Positions 26,326 to 35,570 of a stretch of DNA of 64,000 bases are shown here, piece by piece (position 1 is the first letter of the stretch; every line of letters begins with the position of its first letter). A program made the position numbers and the translations under genes. Source of the stretch: Tenggerimyces flavus (lineage in GTDB: Bacteria; Actinomycetota; Actinomycetes; Propionibacteriales; Actinopolymorphaceae); the NCBI RefSeq assembly GCF_016907715.1, contig NZ_JAFBCM010000001.1:5518001-5582000 (forward strand), read 5' to 3'. The notes under the pieces were generated by a model, which ran no database searches, was not told the DNA's origin, and saw only the letters and a list, made by a program, of their open reading frames with translations.

Positions 26326-27008
26326 AGTGTCGCACGCGGGAATGCCTGCAGCCGACCCTTCCCGATCGGGTTGCCGCAGCGTTCGCAGATGCCGTACGTG
26401 CCGTCCGCGATGTGGGCTTGGGCACGGGCGATCTGGGCCAGCATCTCGCGGGCGTTGTTGGCGAGCTGGATCTCGTGCTCGCGTTCGTACGCCTTCGAAC
26501 CCTGGTCGGCCTGGTCGTCGCCGGCTCCGTCTCCGGCGTCGCGGGTGAGGTCGGCGAGGTCGTGGTCGGTCTCGTCGATCTGGGCCTGCAGCCGGTCGGC
26601 ATCGGCCTGGAGCTCGTCCGCGACCTCCTGCAGCTCGGCGTCGGACCAGGGCGACTCGTCGGCGCGGACGACCAGGTCGCGGGCCGTCTTCTTCGCGGGC
26701 GCCTTCTTAGCCAGAGTCGTCTTCTTGGCAGCTGGGGCCTTCTTGGCTGGCAGGGCTTTCTTGGCGACTGGGGCCTTCTTGGCAGGAGCCTTGGCCGCGG
26801 CCTTCTCCGCCGGAGCCTTCTCCGCCGGAGCCTTCTCCGCCGGAGCCTTCTTCGCCGGAGCCTTCTTGACGGGCGCCTTCTTGGCCGGCTCCTTGGCGGC
26901 AGCCTTCTTCGCCGGTGCGGCCTTCTTCACGACCGTCGTCTTCGCAGCCGTCTTCTTCGCGGGCGCGGCCTTCTTGGCCGCCCGGGTGCCGCCACTGGTA
27001 CGCGCCAT
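26289..27008 (-). CDS. DksA/TraR C4 zinc-finger protein with lysine/alanine-rich histone-H1-like N-terminus
   Basis: 239 aa in two distinct parts. Residues 1-115 are repeats of Ala, Lys and Pro (AKKAPAKKAPAEKAPAEK-like), strongly basic, like the tail of histone H1 or of the mycobacterial HU homologue. Residues 120-239 are a DksA/TraR-type domain with a coiled-coil hairpin (ELQEVADELQADADRLQAQ) and a C4 zinc finger, CERCGNPIGKGRL...CLTC. DksA proteins bind the RNA polymerase secondary channel; the tail suggests added DNA or RNA binding. The acidic DxxDxA tip of true DksA is not obvious, so a ppGpp role is not claimed. Internal DNA repeats encode the tail. The lspA gene follows directly. Confidence 0.85.
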   Translation of the reverse strand: MARTSGGTRAAKKAAPAKKTAAKTTVVKKAAPAKKAAAKEPAKKAPVKKAPAKKAPAEKAPAEKAPAEKAAAKAPAKKAPVAKKALPAKKAPAAKKTTLAKKAPAKKTARDLVVRADESPWSDAELQEVADELQADADRLQAQIDETDHDLADLTRDAGDGAGDDQADQGSKAYEREHEIQLANNAREMLAQIARAQAHIADGTYGICERCGNPIGKGRLQAFPRATLCLTCKQLEERR

Positions 27009-27069
27009 TGCGAACCTCCGTTCAGGCTAGCCGGGGTGCCGGAAGGATAGGCCCGGCCGTTCCAGACCT

Positions 27070-27360
27070 TCAATCATCCGCGCCGAGCAAGTCCGCAAAC
27101 CTTTTCTGTACATCCGACGCGCCGATATCGACAACTTTGTCCCGATTAGTCGCTCCGGAAACCAGCGTGACCGCGGACTTCGGGACGCCGAACGCGGCCG
27201 CCACCGCCGCCAACGCTGCCGCGGTCGCCCGCCCGTCCACAGCACGCTCCGTCACCGCCACCACCAGCGCCTCGCCCCGCGCCCCTGCGTAGCGCCCACC
27301 GACCCGAGCGCGGCGCGCACCGGGCTTGACCCGCAGGGCGATACGGAACGACTCGGCCAC
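27070..27360 (-). CDS. DUF167 (YggU) family protein
   Basis: 96 aa, small and compact, with the family core IALRVKPGARRARVGG and AVDGRATAAALAAVAAAFGVPKSAVTLVSGATNRDK. The fold is known from structural genomics but the function is not. It is divergent from ileS with only 19 bases between start codons, so the two promoters overlap each other's coding ends. It is followed by the DksA-like gene on the same strand. Confidence 0.85.
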   Translation of the reverse strand: MAESFRIALRVKPGARRARVGGRYAGARGEALVVAVTERAVDGRATAAALAAVAAAFGVPKSAVTLVSGATNRDKVVDIGASDVQKRFADLLGADD

Positions 27361-27379
27361 TCGCCTATCATCGCGAAGC

Positions 27380-30300
27380 GTGACCGCTAGCTATCGCCCC
27401 GTCCCGCCCCAGGTCGACCTGCCCGAGCTCGACCACGCGATCCTCTCGTTCTGGCGGGACAACGACGTGTTCGCCAAGTCGCTCGCCAGGACTCAGGACG
27501 GCGAGCGCTGGACGTTCTACGAGGGCCCGCCCACCGCGAACGGGCAGCCGGGGGCGCACCATGTCGAGGCGCGCGTGTTCAAGGACATGTTCCCGCGCTA
27601 CCAGACCATGCGCGGGCGGTTCGTCGAGCGCAAGGCCGGCTGGGACTGCCACGGGCTGCCGGTCGAGGTCGCGGTGGAGAAGGAGCTCGGCATCTCGGGC
27701 AAGCCGCAGATCGAGGAGTACGGCGTCGCGGAGTTCAACGCGAAGTGCCGCGAGTCGGTGAAGCGGTACGTCGGCGCGTTCACCGAGCTCACCGAGCGCA
27801 TGGGCTACTGGGTGGACCTGTCCGAGGCGTACTGGACGATGAACCCGTCCTACGTCGAGTCGGTCTGGTGGTCACTCAAGGTCATCTTCGACAAGGGCCT
27901 GCTGGTTCGCGACTACCGGATCAGCCCGTACTGCCCGCGCTGCGGCACCACACTGTCCGACCACGAGCTCGGCCAGCCCGACGTCTACCAGATGGTCGCC
28001 GACCCCTCGGTGTTCGTACGGATGCCGCTCACCTCGGGCCCGCTCGCCGGCAAGGCGTCGCTGCTGATCTGGACGACGACGCCGTGGACGCTCGTCTCCA
28101 ACACCGCCGTCGCCGTGCATCCCGAGGTCGAGTACGTCGCCGCGACCGACGGCAAGGAGACGCTGATCGTCGCGGCCGACCTGCTGGCGGTACTCGGCGA
28201 GGGCTGGAAGGTCACCGAACGGTTCCGCGGCGCGGAGATGGAGCGGTGGACGTACTCCCGCCCGTTCTCGCTGGTGGAGCTCGAGGACGCCAACTACGTG
28301 GTGGTCGACCCCTACGTCTCGACCGAGGACGGCACGGGCCTGGTGCACCAGGCGCCGGCGTTCGGCGAGGACGACTACCGGGTCGGCCGCAAGTACGGGT
28401 TGCCGGTGGTGAACCCGGTCCGTCCGGACGGCACCTTCGAGGAGTCGTTGAACCTCGTCGGCGGCAAGTTCTTCAAGCAGGCTGACGATTCGCTGGTCGT
28501 GTCGCTGCGCGAACGCGGGCTGCTGTTCCGCGGCGAGAAGTACGAGCACACGTACCCGCACTGCTGGCGCTGCGGCACCGCCCTGCTCTACTACGCGCTC
28601 CCGTCATGGTTCATCCGGACGACCGAGCGCGCCGAGGCGCTACTGGCGGAGAACGAGAAGACGAACTGGTTCCCGGACACGATCAAGCACGGCCGGTACG
28701 GCGAGTGGCTGCGCAACAACGTGGACTGGGCGCTGTCGCGGAACCGCTACTGGGGCACGCCGCTGCCGATCTGGGAGTGCGACGAGGGACACCTCACCTG
28801 CGTCGGATCCCTTGCGGAGTTGGGCGATCTCGCGGGCGCCGACCACGGTGACGTGGATCCGCACCGGCCGTTCGTCGACGACATCGCGATCGCCTGCCCC
28901 GACTGTGGCGGAGAGGCGCGGCGCGTGCCCGAGGTGATCGACGCCTGGTACGACTCCGGCTCGATGCCGTTCGCGCAGTTCGGCTATCCGTACGCGGAGG
29001 GGTCGAAGGCGACGTTCGAACAGGCGTACCCGGCGCAGTTCATCTGCGAGGCCGTCGACCAGACCCGCGGCTGGTTCTACTCGCTGATGGCGGTCGGGAC
29101 GTTGGTGTTCGACCGGTCGTCGTACGAGAACGTGCTGTGCCTCGGGCTGATCCTGGCCGAGGACGGCCGGAAGATGAGCAAGCACCTCGGCAACGTGCTC
29201 GAGCCGATCGGGCTGATGGAGCGGCACGGCGCGGACGCGGTGCGGTGGTTCATGGCGTGCTCGGGTTCGCCGTGGACGGCGCGTCGCGTGGGCGACACGA
29301 CGATCCAGGAGGTCGTGCGCAAGGTCATCTTGACATACTGGAACACGGTCGCGTTCCACACGCTCTACGCCTCGCTGGCGGACTGGACGCCGTCCGCGCC
29401 GGTGGAGTCGTCGAACGTGCTGGACCGCTGGCTCTCGTCGGAGACCGCGCGGTTGGTGCGGGACCTGACCGAGGCGTACGAGACGTTCGACACGCAGCGG
29501 ATCGGGCAGCGGCTCGGCGAGTTCGTCGACGACCTGTCGAACTGGTACGTGCGGCGGTCGCGGCGGCGGTTCTGGGCCGGCGACGCCGAGGCGCTGTCGA
29601 CGTTGCACGCGACGTTGGAGGCGCTGACGCTGGTGATGGCGCCGCTGGTGCCGTTCGTGACCGAGCGGGTGTGGCAGGACCTCGTACGGCCGGTGCGTTC
29701 GTCGGCGCCGGTCTCGGTGCATCTCGCGGACTGGCCCGGCGCCGGGGCGGTGGACGACGCGCTGTCGACGCAGGTGACGCTGGCGCGGCGGGTCGTCGAG
29801 CTGGGCCGCGCGGCCCGCGCGGAGGCGAAGGTGAAGACGCGGCAGCCGTTGGCGCTGGCTCTGGTGGGAGCGCCGGGCTGGTCGTCGCTGCCGGAGGAGC
29901 TGCGCCAGGAGGTCGCGGAGGAGCTGAACGTGCTGCGGCTGCAGGGACTCGTCGAGGCGGGCGAGGAACTGGTCGAGTACGCGGTGAAGCCGAACTTCCG
30001 CACGTTGGGCAAGCGCTTCGGCAAGGGAACGCCCACGGTGGCTTCGGCGGTGTCGGCCGCGGACGCGGGTGTGGTGGCGACGGCGCTGCGGGAGTCGGGC
30101 TCGGCTGTCGTGACGGTCGACGGTGCCGAGGTGTCGCTGACGGCGGACGAGGTGATCGTGTCGGAGCGGCCGCGCGAGGGCTGGGCGGTCGCGAACGCGC
30201 ACGGCGAGACCGTGGCGCTGGACCTGCACGTGACCGACGCGCTGCGCCGGGCCGGTCTCGCCCGCGAGGTCGTCCGGCTGATCCAGGAGGCGCGGAAGGC

Positions 30301-30517
30301 GCGCGGCCTCGAGGTCAGCGACCGGATCGAGCTGCGCTGGTCCGCCGAGTCGGACGAACTGGCCGCGGCGTTGCGCGAGCACGGCTCGTTCCTCGGCGAC
30401 GAGGTCCTGGCGACGTCGGTCGAGGAGGACGCGCCGGAGCCGGATGCGGGCTTCGCGGTGGAGCTGTCGGAGGACCTCGGCCTGACGCTCTGGTTCCGGA
30501 AAGCCAGCGCCAGCTAG
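27380..30517 (+). CDS. ileS: Isoleucyl-tRNA synthetase IleS
   Basis: 1045 aa, the long actinobacterial/eukaryotic-like form (family known to tolerate mupirocin better). The class I motifs are the HIGH variant GAHHVEAR (HHVE at 60-63) and the KMSKS variant KMSKHLGN (about 597-604). The connecting CP1 editing domain has WTTTPWTLVSNTAVAVHPEV, and a zinc-type pair CPRCGTT is present. GTG start at 27380. A TATCAT hexamer ends 8 bases upstream and there is no ribosome site, so a leaderless mRNA is likely. There is no room for the T-box leader found before ileS in some actinobacteria. It is convergent with divIVA behind strong hairpins. Confidence 0.97.
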   Translation: MTASYRPVPPQVDLPELDHAILSFWRDNDVFAKSLARTQDGERWTFYEGPPTANGQPGAHHVEARVFKDMFPRYQTMRGRFVERKAGWDCHGLPVEVAVEKELGISGKPQIEEYGVAEFNAKCRESVKRYVGAFTELTERMGYWVDLSEAYWTMNPSYVESVWWSLKVIFDKGLLVRDYRISPYCPRCGTTLSDHELGQPDVYQMVADPSVFVRMPLTSGPLAGKASLLIWTTTPWTLVSNTAVAVHPEVEYVAATDGKETLIVAADLLAVLGEGWKVTERFRGAEMERWTYSRPFSLVELEDANYVVVDPYVSTEDGTGLVHQAPAFGEDDYRVGRKYGLPVVNPVRPDGTFEESLNLVGGKFFKQADDSLVVSLRERGLLFRGEKYEHTYPHCWRCGTALLYYALPSWFIRTTERAEALLAENEKTNWFPDTIKHGRYGEWLRNNVDWALSRNRYWGTPLPIWECDEGHLTCVGSLAELGDLAGADHGDVDPHRPFVDDIAIACPDCGGEARRVPEVIDAWYDSGSMPFAQFGYPYAEGSKATFEQAYPAQFICEAVDQTRGWFYSLMAVGTLVFDRSSYENVLCLGLILAEDGRKMSKHLGNVLEPIGLMERHGADAVRWFMACSGSPWTARRVGDTTIQEVVRKVILTYWNTVAFHTLYASLADWTPSAPVESSNVLDRWLSSETARLVRDLTEAYETFDTQRIGQRLGEFVDDLSNWYVRRSRRRFWAGDAEALSTLHATLEALTLVMAPLVPFVTERVWQDLVRPVRSSAPVSVHLADWPGAGAVDDALSTQVTLARRVVELGRAARAEAKVKTRQPLALALVGAPGWSSLPEELRQEVAEELNVLRLQGLVEAGEELVEYAVKPNFRTLGKRFGKGTPTVASAVSAADAGVVATALRESGSAVVTVDGAEVSLTADEVIVSERPREGWAVANAHGETVALDLHVTDALRRAGLAREVVRLIQEARKARGLEVSDRIELRWSAESDELAAALREHGSFLGDEVLATSVEEDAPEPDAGFAVELSEDLGLTLWFRKASAS

Positions 30518-30525
30518 GCCAGGTT

Positions 30526-30580
30526 TGGAATGAGGGCGTCCCTCTGTCGATTAGATCGCTACAGGGACGCCCTCATTCCA
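30526..30580. terminator. 18-bp perfect hairpin between ileS and divIVA
   Basis: TGGAATGAGGGCGTCCCT (30526-30543) pairs exactly with 30563-30580 around a 19-base loop that holds a smaller stem, CGAT-TAG-ATCG. The left arm has its own mini-hairpin, GAGGG-CGT-CCCTC. It begins 9 bases after the ileS stop and serves as a probable bidirectional terminator. Confidence 0.8.
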
Positions 30581-30585
30581 TAGAA

Positions 30586-30628
30586 CGAGCGAACGCCCCG
30601 GGTCCCATGGGGGACCCGAGGCGCTCGC
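30586..30628. terminator. Second hairpin between ileS and divIVA
   Basis: An imperfect stem pairs roughly 30586-30606 with 30610-30628, core CGGGTCCC/GGGACCCG, with a very short loop. It lies 29 bases beyond the divIVA stop on the minus strand and is a likely terminator for divIVA. Confidence 0.65.
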
Positions 30629-30656
30629 AGCTCGTCCTCGTAGGACTTTCTCGAAG

Positions 30657-31472
30657 TTAGAGCGATGACTCGTCGTCGTCCTCGAGCAGCGCGTTCAGAC
30701 GCGGGGTCTGGCCGCCGCCACGCTCGAGGCGCTCGCCGCCGGCCGGGACCGGTTGCGGGCGGTGGGAGTTGACTGGACGCGGACCGTTCGACTCCGGTGC
30801 CGAGATGCCCTGGTCGGGGCCGCCCTGCGAACCCAGCGAGCCTTGGCTCGCCAGTGTGCGCAGCTGCGCCTCGAAGTAGGCCTTCAGGCGGCTCCGGAAC
30901 TGGCGCTCGAACGTCCGGAGCGTGTCGACTTCCTGCTCCAGGCGCTGCTTGTCCTTCTCCAGTGCTCCGAACATCGAAGCCCGCTTCTCGTTGGTCTCCC
31001 GCTCGAGTTGCTCGGACTTCGCGCGGGCGTCGGACTCGAGACGCGCGGCCAGACCGCGAGCCTCGTTCTCCATCCGCTCGCTCCGGGCCCGCGCCTCGGC
31101 GAGGATCCGGTTGGCCTGCTCCTTGCTCTCGGCAACGAGCTGGTCGGCGTTCTGGGTGGCGATTTCGAGCAGCCGAGCGGCCGCGGTGGACGCTTCGGCG
31201 ACCGATGCGGGCGCGGGCGCCGGTTGACGCGGTGGCTGGACCACCGGCTCGGGCGGCTGCTCCTGGACAGTCGGGGGCTTGACATAGGCCGCGCCTTCGC
31301 CACGTTGGGCGGCTGCGAGCTTCTGATGGAGGTCGTTGTTCTCGTGGTTCAGACGCTCCAGCTCGGACTCGACCTCGTCGAGGAACTGGTCGACCTCGCC
31401 CATGTCGTAGCCCTCGCGCAGGCGGACGGGCGTAAAGCGCTTATTGCGCACGTCCTCGGGCGTCAGCGGCAT
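30657..31472 (-). CDS. divIVA: DivIVA/Wag31 polar growth protein
   Basis: 271 aa. The N-terminal membrane-binding DivIVA domain begins LTPEDVRNKRFTPVRLREGYDMGEVDQFLDEVESELERL, where the RF pair and helix match Wag31. A Pro/Gln-rich linker (about 68-95) precedes a long coiled coil (about 95-205), and the C-terminus ends in an acidic LLEDDDESSL tail. In actinobacteria DivIVA marks growing poles and recruits the cell-wall synthesis machinery; it is essential in several. ATG start with GAGGTGAGGTC upstream. It lies at the end of the dcw-linked row after yggT, 97 bases apart, and may have its own promoter. Confidence 0.93.
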   Translation of the reverse strand: MPLTPEDVRNKRFTPVRLREGYDMGEVDQFLDEVESELERLNHENNDLHQKLAAAQRGEGAAYVKPPTVQEQPPEPVVQPPRQPAPAPASVAEASTAAARLLEIATQNADQLVAESKEQANRILAEARARSERMENEARGLAARLESDARAKSEQLERETNEKRASMFGALEKDKQRLEQEVDTLRTFERQFRSRLKAYFEAQLRTLASQGSLGSQGGPDQGISAPESNGPRPVNSHRPQPVPAGGERLERGGGQTPRLNALLEDDDESSL

Positions 31473-31569
31473 GACCTCACCTCGGGCTCACAGGGTAGAC
31501 ATCGTGGTTCAGGGAGTTACCGTACCCGGTCTCGGCATAGTTGGCAGCGGGGGATGCCCCGAAAGCCGA

Positions 31570-31860
31570 CTAGGTCGCCAAACTGATCACGATCGCCTGC
31601 AGGATGTAGATGATGAGGATCAACAGCAGGAACGAGAGATCGAGCGCGAAACCTCCGAGTCGAAGAGGCGGAATCACGCGGCGTAGCGCCCTCAGAGGCG
31701 GGTCGGTCGCGGTGTAGACACCTTCGAGAGCCACGAGCAAAATGCCTCGGGGCTCCCAGGACCGGGCGAAGAACTGAACCCAGTCGACCACGAGTCGTAC
31801 GAACAGCAGGATCAGAAAGATCCAGAGCAGCACGTAGACAATTTGAAAAACGACCGCCAC
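31570..31860 (-). CDS. YggT family membrane protein
   Basis: 96 aa from GTG 31860, chosen because AAGGAG lies 5 bases upstream. The chain has two hydrophobic segments, AVVFQIVYVLLWIFLILLFV and LDLSFLLLILIIYILQAIVI, separated by the family turn TATDPPLRALRRVIPPLRLG. YggT proteins commonly sit between sepF and divIVA in actinobacteria and are linked to division or osmotic tolerance, without a defined biochemical role. Confidence 0.9.
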   Translation of the reverse strand: MAVVFQIVYVLLWIFLILLFVRLVVDWVQFFARSWEPRGILLVALEGVYTATDPPLRALRRVIPPLRLGGFALDLSFLLLILIIYILQAIVISLAT

Positions 31861-31929
31861 AGATGCTCCTTGGACGGGGATCGGCAACTGCTGCCGACAC
31901 TACCTGCTTCGGTCGCTTAACGAGCCTCG

Positions 31930-32448
31930 CTAGCTCTGGTTGAAGAACCCTCCTTCGGCGATTCTGGCCTTGTCCTCGGCCTTGACCGTGACATTGACCG
32001 GCGACAGCAGGAAGACCTTGGCGGTCACCCGTTCGATGCTGCCGTGCAGTCCGAAGATGAGTCCGGCCGCGAAGTCGACGAGTCGCTTGGCGTCGGAGTC
32101 GTCCATGCCGGTGAGGTTCATGATCACCGGGGTGCCGTCGCGGAAGTGCTCGCCGATCAGGCGGGCGTCGTTGTACGTACGCGGGTGCAGCGTGGTGATC
32201 CGCGACGACCGGTCGGTCGGATCGGGTGCCACCTGCACGGGCGGCCTGTTCGGCAGCGCGGAGACCGTGGCCTCGCGCTCGAAACCGCTCTCGCGGACAC
32301 GCTCGTCGCGGCGCGGCTGTGCCTCAGCCTCGCGCGGCTCACGGTCGTCGTACTCCCCGTCGAAGGCAGGGTCGTATTCATCGTCGTAGCGGTCCTGGTC
32401 TTCCACCAGCCCCAGGTAAACCGCTACCTTGCGCATCGCGCCTGCCAT
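31930..32448 (-). CDS. sepF: Cell division protein SepF
   Basis: 172 aa. An amphipathic N-terminal helix ([12 protein letters not shown]) would bind the membrane, an acidic Asp/Tyr/Glu-rich linker follows, and the SepF core (about 85-165) has [40 protein letters not shown] and [11 protein letters not shown]. SepF anchors the FtsZ ring to the membrane and is the main Z-ring anchor in actinobacteria, which lack FtsA; no ftsA is seen here. Start ATG 32448; a second Met, four codons later, begins the helix. Confidence 0.95.
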   Translation of the reverse strand: MAGAMRKVAVYLGLVEDQDRYDDEYDPAFDGEYDDREPREAEAQPRRDERVRESGFEREATVSALPNRPPVQVAPDPTDRSSRITTLHPRTYNDARLIGEHFRDGTPVIMNLTGMDDSDAKRLVDFAAGLIFGLHGSIERVTAKVFLLSPVNVTVKAEDKARIAEGGFFNQS

Positions 32449-32491
32449 GTGACCTCTGCCCTCCAGTTGCGAGGCTTCTTCCGCGTCGACG

Positions 32492-33184
32492 CTACCTGAG
32501 CAAAGGCCGCTGACCTAGTAACCTGCGCCCTATCCGCACGTGTGTCGCGCCGTGCGTTATCGCCGCCGCCAGGTCGTCGCTCATGCCGGCGGACACCCAG
32601 GTCGCCGCCGGATGGGCGGTACGGAGTGTCGCCGCGACCTTCGCGAGCCGTTCGAACGCCTCCTCCGGGTCCTCGCCGAGTGGCGCGACGGCCATCACTC
32701 CCCCGAGCTCGAGGCCGTCCGCGCGGGCGATCTCGTCCGCCAGGGAGAGAACGTCGTCCGGACGTACGCCGCCGCGTCCTGGCTCAGCGTCAAGGCTGAC
32801 TTGCACCAGGCAGCGCAGCTCGCGGCCGGCGTTGGCGGCGGCCTTGGCGAGCGCGGCGGCCAGCTCGGGCCGGTCGACGGAGTGCACGACGGTCGCGTAC
32901 CTCGCCACCGAGCGCGCCTTGTTGGTCTGCAGCTGCCCGACGAAGTGCCAGTCGAGATCGAGGTCCTCGCAGTCGGCGGCCTTGGTACGGGCCTCCTGGT
33001 CGCGGTTCTCGCCGATGTCGCGGACGCCGAGCTCGGCGAGCAGGCGTACGTCGCTGGCGGGAAACGTCTTCGTGACGGCCACCAGCGTGACCTCCCCCGG
33101 CGAACGACCCGCCGCGGCACAGGCGGCGGCGATCGACTCGCGCACGGTCGCGAGGTTGGCGGCGAGGTCGTCCAGTCGGGTCAC
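32492..33184 (-). CDS. YggS/PROSC family PLP-homeostasis protein
   Basis: 230 aa with the alanine-racemase-like barrel of the YggS family. The PLP lysine is in [10 protein letters not shown] (Lys39), followed by [25 protein letters not shown] and the phosphate site [14 protein letters not shown]. These proteins buffer pyridoxal phosphate and have no known catalysis. The position between pgeF and sepF is conserved in actinobacteria. Confidence 0.93.
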   Translation of the reverse strand: MTRLDDLAANLATVRESIAAACAAAGRSPGEVTLVAVTKTFPASDVRLLAELGVRDIGENRDQEARTKAADCEDLDLDWHFVGQLQTNKARSVARYATVVHSVDRPELAAALAKAAANAGRELRCLVQVSLDAEPGRGGVRPDDVLSLADEIARADGLELGGVMAVAPLGEDPEEAFERLAKVAATLRTAHPAATWVSAGMSDDLAAAITHGATHVRIGRRLLGQRPLLR

Positions 33185-33197
33185 GACTTCAAGCTTG

Positions 33198-33917
33198 TCA
33201 CTCCAGCCACACCAACCCCGCCATTCGACCGGTCCGATTCCCGTCGCGTCGGTGGGAGTAGAGGTCCGGCGACTCCATCGTGCAGATCGGCAGGTGCGCG
33301 GCCTCGATGCCGAGGTCGGTCAGCTGGGCGAGCACGCCGTGGCCGATGTCGAGGCCGGGCGTCCCCCAGCGCGTGGTCGAGCGGGCCGCGGGTACGGCGG
33401 ACGCGATCTCATCCTGCATGGTCTGCGGCACCTCGTAGCACTCACCGCACACGCACGGCCCCACCCGGGCAACGATCGAGTCGGCGCCGTACGAACGCAT
33501 CCGTTCCACGGTCGCGGCCACGATGCCCGCCGCGAGACCGGGCCGCCCGGCGTGGGCCGCACCGACGATGCGTGCCTTGGCGTCGACCAAGAGCACCGGG
33601 GCGCAGTCCGCCACGAGCGCGACCAGCACCACGCCCGGAGTACTGGTGACGAGGCCGTCGACCGCCGGCCGGGTGCGCTGGGGTGGCTCGGTGAGCTCCA
33701 GGACGTCGGTCCCGTGCACGCACCGCATGATCGCGAGCTGCTCGGCGCCGACGCCGAGCCCGTTGCAGACGAGGTCCCAATTGGCGCTGACGCGCTCCGG
33801 CCGGTCGCCGGTCACCGAGGACAGGTTCAGGGAGCCGTACGGAGACTCGCTCACACCACCGTTGCGGTCGGTGAAGGCGATGCGGGCCCCGCCGAGGTCT
33901 TCTCGCCACACGAACAC
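33198..33917 (-). CDS. pgeF: PgeF/YfiH family (laccase-domain) protein
   Basis: 239 aa. The metal-binding cluster is intact: MRCVHGTDV (His near 70), VADCAPVLLVD (Cys) and AAHAGRPGLAAGI (His), plus the GPCVCGECYEV segment. Proteins of this family were first called multicopper polyphenol oxidases; later work gives purine-nucleoside phosphorylase activity, and in E. coli correction of misincorporated amino acids in peptidoglycan precursors. The place directly after ftsZ agrees with a wall-related role. GTG start at 33917. The chain is normal length. Confidence 0.92.
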   Translation of the reverse strand: MFVWREDLGGARIAFTDRNGGVSESPYGSLNLSSVTGDRPERVSANWDLVCNGLGVGAEQLAIMRCVHGTDVLELTEPPQRTRPAVDGLVTSTPGVVLVALVADCAPVLLVDAKARIVGAAHAGRPGLAAGIVAATVERMRSYGADSIVARVGPCVCGECYEVPQTMQDEIASAVPAARSTTRWGTPGLDIGHGVLAQLTDLGIEAAHLPICTMESPDLYSHRRDGNRTGRMAGLVWLE

Positions 33918-33999
33918 AACAGCGATCCTGCCGGCCGAGCGTTACCCGCAACGACCTATCACCGGACCACTAGTGGCCACGATTGTGTGGAACTCCCCG

Positions 34000-35382
34000 T
34001 TACTTCAGGAAATCGGGAACGTCCAGCTCTTCGGTGCTGTCGTCGAACACGATCCGGCGCGGCGCGCGGACGCTGCTCGGCGGCGTGGGCGCCGGCGGCA
34101 TCGACGGGAAGTCGCTCACCGGCGCGTTGGGCGCCTCGGGGCGTACAGGTGAAGGCTCCGGCTTGGCGGACTCCACCGACTCCTCGGCAGGCCGGGTGGC
34201 CGGCGACCCGTTGCCGTTCCCGTTGCTCGCCGTCGGCTGCGGCTCCGGCGTCGACACCGGCCGGCCGAGCTCACCGGGTCGCCGCACCGGGTTGGTGGGA
34301 GCGGGCGCCGGGGTGGGCGGCGAGGGGTTGAACGTCGGTCGCGGCGTGCCCTGCGCCGGCACCTGGGCCGTGTGGGTCTGCTGAGCCTGGGAGTTCTGCG
34401 ACTGCTGCGACTGCGCGGACGTCTGCTTGCGCGGCTGACCGCCGTCAAAGCCCGCCGCGATCACCGTGACGCGCACCTCGTCGCCGAGGCCGTCGTCGAT
34501 TACCGCGCCGAAGATGATGTTCGAGTCCGCGTGCGCCGCCGACGAGACGAGCTGCGCGGCCTCGTTGATCTCGAACAGGCCCAGGTCCGACCCTCCGGCG
34601 ATCGACAGCAGCACGCCGTGCGCCCCGTCGATCGACGCCTCGAGCAGCGGCGAGGAGATCGCCATCTCGGCGGCCGCGACCGCGCGGTTCTCCCCGCGCG
34701 CCGAACCTATGCCCATGAGCGCCGAGCCGGCGTTCGACATCACGCTCTTCACGTCGGCGAAGTCCAGGTTGATCAGGCCGGGCGTAGTGATCAGGTCGGT
34801 GATGCCCGAGACACCTTGCAGCAGCACCTGGTCGGCCTGCTTGAACGCGTCGAGCACGCTCACCTGGCGGTCGCTGATCGACAGCAGCCGGTCGTTCGGG
34901 ATCACGATCAGCGTGTCGACCTCGTCCCGCAGCGACCCGATGCCGTCCTCGGCCTGCGTCGCGCGCTTCTTCCCCTCGAACGCGAACGGCCGGGTCACGA
35001 CACCGATGGTCAGCGCGCCGAGCGAACGGGCGATGCGCGACACGACCGGCGCGCCACCCGTACCCGTACCGCCGCCCTCGCCTGCGGTGACGAACACCAT
35101 GTCGGCGCCCTTGAGCACCTCTTCGATGTCCTCGGCGTGGTCCTCGGCGGCCTTCTTGCCGACGTCGGGGTTGGCACCCGCGCCGAGACCGCGGGTCAGC
35201 TCGCGTCCGATGTCGAGCTTCACGTCGGCGTCGCTCATCAACAGCGCCTGCGCATCGGTGTTGATCGCGATGAACTCGACGCCCTTGAGTCCCACCTCGA
35301 TCATCCGGTTGACCGCGTTGACACCACCGCCGCCGATACCGACGACCTTGATGACAGCGAGGTAGTTCTGCGGTGCCGCCAC
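34000..35382 (-). CDS. ftsZ: Cell division GTPase FtsZ
   Basis: 460 aa. The tubulin signature [10 protein letters not shown] is at 101-110, the N-terminal core begins [19 protein letters not shown] (11-29), and the T7 loop is [11 protein letters not shown] near 205. The GTPase body ends near 315. It is followed by about 125 disordered residues of Gln, Pro, Thr and Asn, longer than the usual linker, and the conserved end peptide ELDVPDFLK that binds SepF. GTG start at 35382. The gene upstream in the dcw row, ftsQ, is separated by a metallo-hydrolase on the opposite strand, so ftsZ must rely on its own promoters. Confidence 0.97.
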   Translation of the reverse strand: MAAPQNYLAVIKVVGIGGGGVNAVNRMIEVGLKGVEFIAINTDAQALLMSDADVKLDIGRELTRGLGAGANPDVGKKAAEDHAEDIEEVLKGADMVFVTAGEGGGTGTGGAPVVSRIARSLGALTIGVVTRPFAFEGKKRATQAEDGIGSLRDEVDTLIVIPNDRLLSISDRQVSVLDAFKQADQVLLQGVSGITDLITTPGLINLDFADVKSVMSNAGSALMGIGSARGENRAVAAAEMAISSPLLEASIDGAHGVLLSIAGGSDLGLFEINEAAQLVSSAAHADSNIIFGAVIDDGLGDEVRVTVIAAGFDGGQPRKQTSAQSQQSQNSQAQQTHTAQVPAQGTPRPTFNPSPPTPAPAPTNPVRRPGELGRPVSTPEPQPTASNGNGNGSPATRPAEESVESAKPEPSPVRPEAPNAPVSDFPSMPPAPTPPSSVRAPRRIVFDDSTEELDVPDFLK

Positions 35383-35426
35383 GTCGCTCGCCTCTCGGTA
35401 GAAATCACTTCTCGGGTTTCGGCCGG

Positions 35427-35467
35427 CGTAACCCTCACCCTCAACTAGAGAGTTATAGTTATGTCAA
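35427..35467 (-). promoter_or_regulatory. Candidate ftsZ promoter region
   Basis: On the minus strand a perfect -35 hexamer TTGACA (35467-35462) is followed by an AT-rich run, TAACTATAACTCTC, and then TAGTTG, in otherwise very GC-rich sequence. The spacing to a -10 box is not standard (14 bases to TAGTTG). The 45 to 85 bases between it and the ftsZ GTG leave room for a leader. The run has the look of the conserved element upstream of actinobacterial ftsZ genes. Confidence 0.4.
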
Positions 35468-35570
35468 CCTCGACCTGATACAGCAACGTACGCAAGCGTT
35501 CGGGACCAACCAAGCCGCCACGCCGAGCGTGGGAGTTGCGGAACGTGACCGTGCCCACTTTCCTTGGCGT

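Noticed and set aside
27361-27379. T-box riboswitch before ileS
   Set aside because: Only 19 bases separate ileS from the divergent gene, and no T-box sequence is seen.
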